Source: Anaerolineaceae bacterium
Lineage (GTDB): Bacteria > Chloroflexota > Anaerolineae > Anaerolineales > Anaerolineaceae
Direction: 5' to 3'
NCBI GenBank assembly: GCA_021107195.1
Contig: JAIOTF010000270.1
Coordinates: forward strand, 1 to 14,966
DNA length: 14,966 nt
Both the position numbers and the translations under genes were made by a program. This document shows positions 8,101 through 13,198 of this stretch, one piece after another (position 1 is the stretch's first letter; every line of letters starts with the position of its first letter). Under the pieces are notes generated by a model. That model was not told the DNA's origin. It was given only the letters and a program-made list of their open reading frames with translations, and did not search any database.

Positions 8101-9848
8101 TTTTTGAAACTCAGGCGACACTGAAAAATGTGGTTGACCAATTTATTCCAAAGGCAGAAGAAAACGGCCTGCGGCTTGTATCAAAAATCGAATCGGATGT
8201 ACCGCATTTGCTGGTTGGAGATGTTGCCAGATTGAAGCAGATATTATCCAATTTAATTGGCAATGCAATTAAATTTACTACTGAGGGGCAAGTTGCGGTA
8301 ACCGTTGAAATCCAGCAGGCAAATTGGAAGCAGGTTGTATTAAAAACTCGGATTCAGGATACTGGTATTGGCATTCCTGAGAAGATTCAAAAAGAATTAT
8401 TTCAACCCTTCATGCAAGCTGACAGCAGCACAACCCGTAAATACGGTGGAACAGGTTTGGGTTTGGCAATTTCCAAACGCCTGGTGGAATTAATGGGCGG
8501 GGAAATTGGATTTCACAGTATACCTAATGAGGGATCTACGTTTTGGTTTACCTCTGCTTTTGATCGAACTGGTGTGGGAAATGCGCTCACAGATGAGGCC
8601 TTGCGGGAATTGGTTGATGGCGTGAAGGTATTATTGATCAGTAACAACGCGACATTTTCGCATTTTATGGAGCAGCAATTGCGACCATGGAAGGTCAATA
8701 TTGTGGTTACTCGACAGTGGGAGTCTGCCAGAATCATGCTCCAGCAGGCCAGTGAAATGTCAGAGCCTTTTTTATCAGTGTTCGTTGATCATGCGGTGAA
8801 CGGTGAAAGTGCCATCCAGGCGGGAAGAGGTTTGAAAAACACTGCGGGGAAAACGAAACCTGTGTTGGTGCTCTTGCCGGAGAATGGTGCCGAGGTAAAT
8901 TTGCTTTTAAAATTTTATGAGCATGTGTTCCCCAGGCCGGTGCAGATCCATGAGTTGGTGCAATTCATAGCTGGTTTAATAGACCAAAAGCCTTTGCCTG
9001 TTACAAAAGAGTTAAGAAACATCGATCGAAGAGAATCGACCTTGTCGAAAAACCAGACTCTCCAGGGAAGAATTTTGGTTGTTGAGGACGATGTTGCTAA
9101 CCAACGTCTGGTTTCTCGCCAGTTGAAAAAATTGGGGTTTGAGGTTGATATTGCATCAAATGGACAACGGGCTCTTGATCTTATTCAGGGAAACCCGAAT
9201 TTTTATGATTTGATTTTTATGGATTGCCGGATGCCTGCACTAGATGGATTTGAGGTAACCCGGCAATTGCGTGCTTTGGAGGAGAAAAATGGTCAGCATC
9301 ATTTGGTGATCGCTATGGCTGAAAACGAGATGACTGATGATCATGATCTTTGTAGTGCATCGGGAATGGATGATTATGTCAGCAAACCGGTCAGGATTGA
9401 GGATTTGGAAAACGTGCTTAATAAGTGGTTCATCCAATCGGCGGTGCAGGAGGTAAAGGTTGAAAAGCGTCCGAAGCAAAAGAGCGTAAAATATGAAGCC
9501 TCAGAATTGTTAGATTCCTTAGCCATACAAGGGATTCGAGATTTGCAAATGGAAGGCGCCCCCGATTTGTTTGGAGAATTGGTAGAGATATTTTTGTCCG
9601 AATCGCAGGATATGCTAGAGAAAGCACGACAGGCTGTGCAGGAAAATGATGGTGAAACTTTCCGCCTTGTGGTGCACAATATCAAAGGCAGCAGTTCAAA
9701 TCTTGGCGCCAAGCTGCTGTCTTCAAAGGCGGCTGAAATTGAGCAGATGGTTAAAGATAGAGATTTGAAGGAAGCGGGTTCCCTGCTGGGTGTTCTTGAA
9801 GACATTCATGAACAGAGTTGTGTCGCCTTGAAGGCACTGGTAGATTGA
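5112..9848 (+). CDS. Giant soluble hybrid histidine kinase (PAS-GAF-GAF-PAS-PAS-GAF-HisKA-HATPase-REC*-REC-HPt)
   Basis: This 1578-residue multi-sensor kinase shows, in order: PAS (about 8-115), GAF (about 137-292), a charged coiled-coil (about 296-316), GAF (about 318-480), PAS (about 495-600, ending in DISERKQAE), PAS (about 612-725), GAF (about 735-890), coiled-coil (about 895-925), HisKA, HATPase_c, two receivers and an HPt. The phosphoacceptor is His934 (MSHEIRTPMN). The ATPase has the N-box (Asn1047, Asn1051), DTGIGIPE (1083-1090) and GTGLGLAI (1113-1120). The first receiver (about 1171-1290) is degenerate. The second (about 1320-1440) has Asp1326/Asp1327, Asp1371 and Lys1425 but Ala1403 where Thr/Ser is usual. 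The HPt His is His1522 (HNIKGSSSNLGA). No membrane segment is visible, so it is probably cytoplasmic, sensing small ligands or redox through PAS/GAF domains. The likely phosphorelay partner is the receiver-ATPase two genes upstream. AAAGG 9 bases before ATG 5112 is a modest ribosome site. Confidence 0.93.
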   Translation: MNIEPEIFKAIFEQLSDGCAIIDPASRRIIDCNSAFEDIFGECGQIEPGQFSFLNDLHPGITGEQFAQSLQDVLAGHVFHTQQRLIQKGKPGIYLEVSADELVLPDRSLILIKVKKESDAAHSSDLQQQRLKDTNVLARVMSAVSETRDLNKALRVVCRELAVALNIPHAALIIPDEKGDFFEIAAEYSAGENPPAIGKKIPIQGNHFAEYVIKNKEPIYIADVQTDERMEFVRAVMERRGIISMLIVPLVAGEQVVGILELNTLETRQFTLAENLLVENALKALGPLVELSQIYAEQQKKLQRRKEEEEDLEIRERFLASLVEMQILLLRADNSDLVYQELVRSLGKVSGADRAYIFINHKDEDENLLTSQRAEWAADHVIAQIDNPDLQNMSYKGDLVRWFDLLSRGIYLVGKVVDFPEAEQKLLLPQGIRSLLVLPIIVKGDFFGFIGFDNCTSDRSWSVIEIAMLKSATSSISLYEERRQASRALRESQASLLLMLDQLPAILWTTDLSLEITSVRGTDIASISAEQSDQWFKTMLSDQGTPRALTAHKKALLGEATAYEMRIAKSSFQAYVEPFTDATGNVTGVLGIALDISERKQAEKDLALQRDFAMRIMNNMGQGLMVTNEEGQFEFVNPAFAQLVQYRKEVLRGKTLIDIAFEEDHEVLLKAFERGDKSMHIKSLETRLRRLDGEAVYVLITLVPMVRGGILTGSIVVVTDLTQPKQIETALRRSEEFMRELYAISSAVPATFKEKIQALLHMGCRHFNMDTGILSHIQGDKYYVIEAYPASGNIQSGMVRDLKETYCQEVLIADKPISFHHASQHNLWADHPCYKNTNIESFLGSKVNVAGKMYGTLSFISLLPHAMPFKPADEESLRLMAQWVSSEIEHEQYLHQLQVNADAIVEKNEALSKARDQALEVSRLKSEFLTTMSHEIRTPMNAVIGMTDLLLDTEMKPEQYEYANLIHDSAHMLLAIINDILDFSKIEAGKIILENAVFETQATLKNVVDQFIPKAEENGLRLVSKIESDVPHLLVGDVARLKQILSNLIGNAIKFTTEGQVAVTVEIQQANWKQVVLKTRIQDTGIGIPEKIQKELFQPFMQADSSTTRKYGGTGLGLAISKRLVELMGGEIGFHSIPNEGSTFWFTSAFDRTGVGNALTDEALRELVDGVKVLLISNNATFSHFMEQQLRPWKVNIVVTRQWESARIMLQQASEMSEPFLSVFVDHAVNGESAIQAGRGLKNTAGKTKPVLVLLPENGAEVNLLLKFYEHVFPRPVQIHELVQFIAGLIDQKPLPVTKELRNIDRRESTLSKNQTLQGRILVVEDDVANQRLVSRQLKKLGFEVDIASNGQRALDLIQGNPNFYDLIFMDCRMPALDGFEVTRQLRALEEKNGQHHLVIAMAENEMTDDHDLCSASGMDDYVSKPVRIEDLENVLNKWFIQSAVQEVKVEKRPKQKSVKYEASELLDSLAIQGIRDLQMEGAPDLFGELVEIFLSESQDMLEKARQAVQENDGETFRLVVHNIKGSSSNLGAKLLSSKAAEIEQMVKDRDLKEAGSLLGVLEDIHEQSCVALKALVD

Positions 9849-9935
9849 AACACACCTATTATTGTTTTACCCGATTTCCCTTGTAAGTTAATTGATAATG
9901 CTCTTGAACATTTTAGATGAACTAATGCGAATTGC

Positions 9936-9964
9936 TTGACCCGCATTGGTAGAGATGGTAAAAT
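9936..9964 (+). promoter_or_regulatory. Promoter of tRNA-Glu
   Basis: The -35 box TTGACC (9936-9941) and -10 TAAAAT (9959-9964) are separated by 17 bases. The predicted start near 9971 lies about 11 bases before the tRNA. The -35 box partly lies in the loop of a 6-bp inverted repeat (AATGCG 9924-9929, CGCATT 9942-9947), which may be chance. Confidence 0.7.
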
Positions 9965-9981
9965 ACAGGCCGTTAAGTGAC

Positions 9982-10057
9982 GCCTCCATCGTCTAGGGGA
10001 CTAGGACGCAGCCCTTTCAAGGCTAAAACGGGAGTTCGAATCTCCCTGGAGGCACCA
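9982..10057 (+). tRNA. tRNA-Glu (anticodon UUC), CCA encoded
   Basis: The cloverleaf folds fully: acceptor arm GCCTCCA (9982-9988) with TGGAGGC (10047-10053), D-stem GTCT/GGAC, anticodon stem CAGCC/GGCTA (outermost C-A mismatch) around loop CTTTCAA with TTC at 10016-10018, and T-stem GGGAG/CTCCC with loop TTCGAAT. The discriminator is A10054 and CCA follows in the DNA. Without CCA the length is 73. The 3' half of this gene, from position 38 onward, is repeated in tandem downstream. Confidence 0.95.
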
Positions 10058-10064
10058 AGAATTG

Positions 10065-10090
10065 AGAATCACCGGAAGGTGGTTCTTTTT
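10065..10090 (+). terminator. Rho-independent terminator of tRNA-Glu
   Basis: A 9-bp stem (AGAATCACC with GGTGGTTCT, one G-U pair) is capped by a GGAA tetraloop of GNRA type and followed by a T run. It starts 8 bases after the tRNA CCA. Confidence 0.85.
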
Positions 10091-10170
10091 GGTTCAGCTC
10101 TTTCATACCCGGGGAGGGTACATTGAGGCTAAAACGGGAGTTCGAATCTCCCTGGAGGCACCAAGAATTG

Positions 10171-10196
10171 AGAATCACCGGAAGGCGGTTCTTTTT
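10171..10196 (+). terminator. Terminator hairpin in repeat copy 2 (weakened)
   Basis: This is the repeated copy of the tRNA-Glu terminator. One T-to-C change makes an A-C mismatch in the upper stem. No promoter is visible inside the repeat, so it would act only on read-through transcripts. Confidence 0.6.
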
Positions 10197-10276
10197 GGTT
10201 CAGCTCTTTCATACCCGGGGAGGGTACATTGAGGCTAAAACGGGAGTTCGAATCTCCCTGGAGGCACCAAGAATTG

Positions 10277-10302
10277 AGAATCACCGGAAGGTGGTTCTTT
10301 TT
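10277..10302 (+). terminator. Terminator hairpin in repeat copy 3
   Basis: The hairpin is identical in sequence to the one directly behind tRNA-Glu: 9-bp stem, GGAA loop and T run. It is a third barrier to read-through towards the ECF S-component gene. Confidence 0.65.
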
Positions 10303-10347
10303 GGTTCAGCCCTTTCATACCCGTGGAGGGTACATTGAAGCTAAAAC

Positions 10348-10480
10348 GGGAGTGGACCGGCAATTTTCAATATGCTGAAAATAGTGCTGTTGTAGTAACG
10401 ACTTCATTCAGTCGTCATATGTCAAAAACTAACGATTAAAATCGTTACTACAAATAAATTGAGAATTGCTGGGAGTGGAC
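10348..10480. repeat. 10-bp direct repeats flanking the palindromic element
   Basis: GGGAGTGGAC occurs at 10348-10357 and 10471-10480, exactly bordering the inverted-repeat element. The left copy overlaps the end of the truncated fourth tRNA-half repeat, so the element or its insertion event lies at the array boundary. Confidence 0.5.
10358..10470. mobile_element. MITE-like palindromic element, about 113 bp
   Basis: The ends form an imperfect inverted repeat (GCAATTTTCAAT near 10360-10371 against ATTGAGAATTGC at 10458-10469, few mismatches). Inside is a perfect 11-bp inverted repeat TGTAGTAACGA (10391-10401) / TCGTTACTACA (10442-10452), with two smaller hairpins nested in it: ACGACT/AGTCGT (10398-10415) and AACGAT/ATCGTT (10431-10446). 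The element is flanked on both sides by the 10-bp direct repeat GGGAGTGGAC (10348-10357 and 10471-10480), as expected of a target-site duplication. It codes for nothing. The family is not identified; a REP-like folding sequence is an alternative. Confidence 0.55.
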
Positions 10481-10488
10481 ATATGAGG

Positions 10489-10516
10489 TGGACAAAATTG
10501 ATTTCAATGGTATGAT
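10489..10516 (+). promoter_or_regulatory. Putative promoter of the ECF S-component gene
   Basis: The -35 TGGACA (10489-10494) and -10 TATGAT (10511-10516) are 16 bases apart; each matches consensus at 5 of 6 positions. The leader to ATG 10594 would be about 70 bases and contains an AU-rich 9-bp hairpin (10529-10537 with 10553-10561). No known riboswitch was recognised in it. Confidence 0.45.
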
Positions 10517-10593
10517 TTTGGATATTGTAATCAAAAAATCTGTGTTATTGAGTTTTTGATTCGGTGGCAATCAATGAAATGGAGTTCCTCTAT

Positions 10594-11385
10594 ATGACGA
10601 ACGCAACGCCTCCTAAGGGGAGTGAACGGAATATCCGCTCCTTGAGCAGTACACATATTGATGGCGCGCCTATGGCATACATTATAGCCTTGGCGGCTGT
10701 AGTGACTGCTTTGTCTTTCATCCCTTTTTCCTTCATCCTTGGGTCAGGTGGGAGTTTTCCGCTCAGCCAGGGTGTGCTTGGGCTGGTTGGCTGGGTGCTT
10801 GGTCCGGTCGCTGGTGCAGTATCGTCCGGGATTGGTTCATTGCTCGGCGTATTTTTGGCGCCGCATACCGCTGGACCGCTGCCACTGATGAGGGTAGTAG
10901 GAAGCGTTTACGCCAGTTTTGCGGCCGGTGCGATGGTTTTGGGTCAAAAGCGAAGATACTGGTGGATCCCTGTGGCGGTTTATGCAATGTTGTCTTTTGC
11001 TTACTTTGTGGGACGGGCCATTCTCCTGAATGGGGTGGGAGTGGGCATTGCATTTGCAGCGACCTTTGTGGATTGGTCTGCGATAGTCTTGTTCATCCTG
11101 CCGACCAGGAAGCTGATTACTGGCTGGCTTCGCAGTTCCAAGCTTCCGCAGGTTATGCTGGGATTAGCGTTGGGAACCTGGATGATCTATGGTATCACGC
11201 ATGTGTGCCAATCGGCAGTCATTTATCATTTACAAAATTACCCCGAAGAAGTCTGGGCGACATTGATCCCTATCATCCCTTTTGAAAATCTTGTGCGAGC
11301 AGCTGTCGGAGTGGTCATCGGCAGCGGTGTGATCACGGGATTGCGGGCAGTTGGTTTGATCAAGCCGGAACATGCTGTTTTCTAA
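10594..11385 (+). CDS. ECF transporter S-component-like membrane protein, ligand unknown
   Basis: This 263-residue protein has a hydrophilic N-terminus of about 26 residues followed by about six or seven membrane segments (roughly 27-49, 57-88, 98-115, 122-140, 147-166, 185-207, 232-253). A short C-terminal tail follows. It is next to a fused ECF ATPase and a T component, so it is most likely the substrate-binding S subunit of that importer. The assignment rests mainly on context and topology; I cannot match it to BioY, ThiT, RibU, YkoE or another named S family. I prefer ATG 10594 because GGAG lies 9 bases upstream (10581-10584). A GTG at 10564 and an ATG at 10579 are in frame but have no convincing ribosome site. 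A strong terminator follows the stop, so it can be expressed separately from the energising module. Confidence 0.7.
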   Translation: MTNATPPKGSERNIRSLSSTHIDGAPMAYIIALAAVVTALSFIPFSFILGSGGSFPLSQGVLGLVGWVLGPVAGAVSSGIGSLLGVFLAPHTAGPLPLMRVVGSVYASFAAGAMVLGQKRRYWWIPVAVYAMLSFAYFVGRAILLNGVGVGIAFAATFVDWSAIVLFILPTRKLITGWLRSSKLPQVMLGLALGTWMIYGITHVCQSAVIYHLQNYPEEVWATLIPIIPFENLVRAAVGVVIGSGVITGLRAVGLIKPEHAVF

Positions 11386-11410
11386 GCCACCTGTGATAAA
11401 GGCACTTGGG

Positions 11411-11449
11411 AAAGCCAGAAACGGTTTTTGACGTTTCTGGCTTTTTCTT
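11411..11449 (+). terminator. Rho-independent terminator after the S-component gene
   Basis: A perfect 11-bp stem AGCCAGAAACG (11413-11423) / CGTTTCTGGCT (11432-11442), extendable by A-T pairs, has an 8-base loop and ends in TTTTCTT. It separates the S gene from the ATPase gene. Its 3' half overlaps the promoter described at 11428-11456. Confidence 0.88.
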
Positions 11450-11456
11450 GCATAAT
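11428..11456 (+). promoter_or_regulatory. Promoter of the ECF ATPase-T operon, embedded in a terminator
   Basis: The -35 TTGACG (11428-11433) and -10 CATAAT (11451-11456) are 17 bases apart, each 5 of 6 to consensus. The predicted transcript start (about 11463) is at or within a few bases of ATG 11465, so the mRNA would be leaderless or nearly so. The -35 box lies in the loop and 3' arm of the upstream terminator hairpin. Confidence 0.6.
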
Positions 11457-11464
11457 GAAGAGAT

Positions 11465-13198
11465 ATGGTAAGTAAAAAGATAGCGGTTTTAAAAGAGGTT
11501 TCATATCAATACCCGCGCAGCGAGGGATACGCTCTCAAGGATATCAATCTGTCCATTGAAAGGGGCGAATTTCTGGCTGTGATTGGGGCAACCGGTGCGG
11601 GGAAAACAACTTTATGCCTTTCATTGAATGGCGTTGTCCCGCAGTTCTTCGGCGGCCGATTCTTTGGCAGCATCGAAATAGGAGGAGAAGATACGATTGA
11701 TGTGCCGACCAGCCAACTGGCAGTGCAGGTTGGAGAAGTCTTTGAAGATCCAGAAACACAGATTGTTGCCGCTTCTGTGGAGAACGAAATCGCATTCATC
11801 CTGGAAAACCTGAAAACGCCGCGTGACGAGATCGTTGCAAGAATTCCCGAAATTTTGGATGCCGTACGGTTGAAGGGGCTTGAAAAGAAACACCCGCATG
11901 AATTGTCTTTGGGGCAAAAACAACGTCTTGCGATCGCAGCAGCACTTGCGGCGCGGCCAAAGCTTCTCGTGTTGGATGAGCCTACGTCTCAATTAGACCC
12001 ATATGGTGTGAGAGAAACATTTCAGTTACTGAAAGATTTTCAGGCCGCGTACAATCTGACAGTGGTTATGACGGGGCATGCTGCTGAGGAAATCGCTGAG
12101 TATGCCGACCGGGTGGCACTATTATCAGAAGGTCAATTAAAAGCTGTTGGCAGCCCTCAGGAAATCTATACTTCATTTTCGCTGTTGAAAGATAATGCCT
12201 TGCGGCCTCCACAAGTTGCAGACACTTTTCAACGAATTCGGCAGAGAAGCGTTGAGGTGATTCAAACCCCTGTCTGCTTGCAGGATGGGATTGAAGCAAT
12301 CCGTGATTTACAAACCCGTGTCAATATTTGTTCTCCCAAAATTTCTTCGCAGGGCGAGGTATTGCAAACTGAAACCATATTGGAAACCGAAAATTTGTTC
12401 TTCAATTATCCCGATGGCACAATTGCTTTGAAAGATGTGAATCTCACGGTGAAGAAGGGTGAATACATTGCCTTGATGGGGGAGAACGGTGCTGGCAAAA
12501 GCACTTTGGCGAAACATTTTCTGAACTTGTTGCAGCCCTCAAGGGGAGATGTGCGGTTTGCGGGGAAACCGACGAGAGAATTCCAGGTCAGTCAATTGGC
12601 AAGTCGGATTGGTTATGTTGCACAAAATCCAGATCAACAGATATTCACAACTTCTGTAGAGGAAGAAGTAAGTTTTGCGTTGAGGAATTTGGGGTATTCT
12701 TCAACTGAAATAAGTGTACGCATTGAGGAGAGTCTGACAGAGATGGGACTTCTGCAAGTGCGTGACGTTCATCCGCTTTCATTGCCCAAAGGAGATCGGG
12801 CTCGGGTGGTAATTGCAGCGATCCTGGCGATGCACCCGGAAGTTGTCATCTTTGATGAGCCAACCACCGGGCAGGATGATCTGGGCGCACAGGCGATACT
12901 TAAGGTTAGCTTAAGGCTGCATCAACAGGGGAAAACAATTATTGTTATTACGCACCATTTGCATTTGATGCCCGATTATGCCCGGCGGGCGGTGGTGATG
13001 GGCAGAGGCAGGATACTTTTGGATACTGATATCCGCACTGCGTATCATCAGGTGGATTTGCTCAAGAAAACGTATCTTCATCCACCACAAGCAGTTTTGT
13101 TGGCGCAGGAGATCGCTTCACAAACGCCAATTCCGAAGCTGCTCACACCAGCAGAAGTAGCGGCTTGTTTTAAACCGCGGGTGAGGGGGCGAGCATGA
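11465..13198 (+). CDS. Energy-coupling factor transporter ATPase, two fused ABC domains
   Basis: This 577-residue protein carries two ABC ATPase domains in tandem, replacing the separate EcfA1/EcfA2 subunits. Domain 1 (about 6-230): Walker A GATGAGKTT (41-49), Q-loop region EDPETQI with Gln99, signature LSLGQ (147-151), Walker B LLVLDE (167-172) and switch His205. Domain 2 (about 305-530): Walker A GENGAGKST (339-347), Q-loop region AQNPDQQIF, Walker B with Asp464/Glu465 and switch His497. Its signature region reads LSLPKGDRAR (438-447) and lacks the GGQ core, so one of the two composite ATP sites is expected to be non-canonical. It should power vitamin or micronutrient uptake from the cytoplasmic face with the T subunit. 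The spacing between ATG and GAAGAG is too short for a normal ribosome site, consistent with a leaderless start. The gene overlaps the T gene by ATGA. Confidence 0.93.
   Translation: MVSKKIAVLKEVSYQYPRSEGYALKDINLSIERGEFLAVIGATGAGKTTLCLSLNGVVPQFFGGRFFGSIEIGGEDTIDVPTSQLAVQVGEVFEDPETQIVAASVENEIAFILENLKTPRDEIVARIPEILDAVRLKGLEKKHPHELSLGQKQRLAIAAALAARPKLLVLDEPTSQLDPYGVRETFQLLKDFQAAYNLTVVMTGHAAEEIAEYADRVALLSEGQLKAVGSPQEIYTSFSLLKDNALRPPQVADTFQRIRQRSVEVIQTPVCLQDGIEAIRDLQTRVNICSPKISSQGEVLQTETILETENLFFNYPDGTIALKDVNLTVKKGEYIALMGENGAGKSTLAKHFLNLLQPSRGDVRFAGKPTREFQVSQLASRIGYVAQNPDQQIFTTSVEEEVSFALRNLGYSSTEISVRIEESLTEMGLLQVRDVHPLSLPKGDRARVVIAAILAMHPEVVIFDEPTTGQDDLGAQAILKVSLRLHQQGKTIIVITHHLHLMPDYARRAVVMGRGRILLDTDIRTAYHQVDLLKKTYLHPPQAVLLAQEIASQTPIPKLLTPAEVAACFKPRVRGRA

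Larger units (their letters stand above)
10020..10353 (+). repeat. 106-bp tandem repeat of the tRNA-Glu 3' half plus terminator (three full copies and a partial fourth)
   Basis: Copies start at 10020, 10126, 10232 and 10338 with an exact 106-base period. Each full unit holds tRNA-Glu positions 38-73 with CCA, a GNRA-capped terminator hairpin, and a spacer ending in TACCC-loop-GGGTA and ACATTG. Copy 2 differs from copy 1 by one base (in the terminator stem) and copy 3 by two bases (both in the spacer). Copy 4 matches only about 16 bases and then diverges. The first copy is part of the real tRNA gene; the others lack the acceptor 5' strand, D-arm and anticodon stem, so they cannot be tRNA genes. 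The near-identity suggests recent expansion or gene conversion. Confidence 0.93.

Noticed and set aside
10123..10338. A 71-codon open frame across the repeat array.
   Set aside because: It translates the tRNA-half repeat itself, has no ribosome site, and owes its periodic sequence to the DNA repeat.
10126..10353. Additional tRNA-Glu genes in the repeat copies.
   Set aside because: The copies lack the acceptor 5' strand, D-arm and a complete anticodon stem, so no cloverleaf can form.
10020..10353. CRISPR-like array.
   Set aside because: The whole 106-base unit repeats with no variable spacers, and the unit is tRNA plus terminator sequence. No cas genes are present.
10564..10593. GTG 10564 as start of the S-component gene.
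   Set aside because: No ribosome site is visible and a hairpin ends just before it; ATG 10594 has GGAG at good spacing.
10353..10593. TPP or other vitamin riboswitch upstream of the ECF S gene.
   Set aside because: I looked for conserved TPP-type core sequences because of the ykoEDC-like gene order and found none.
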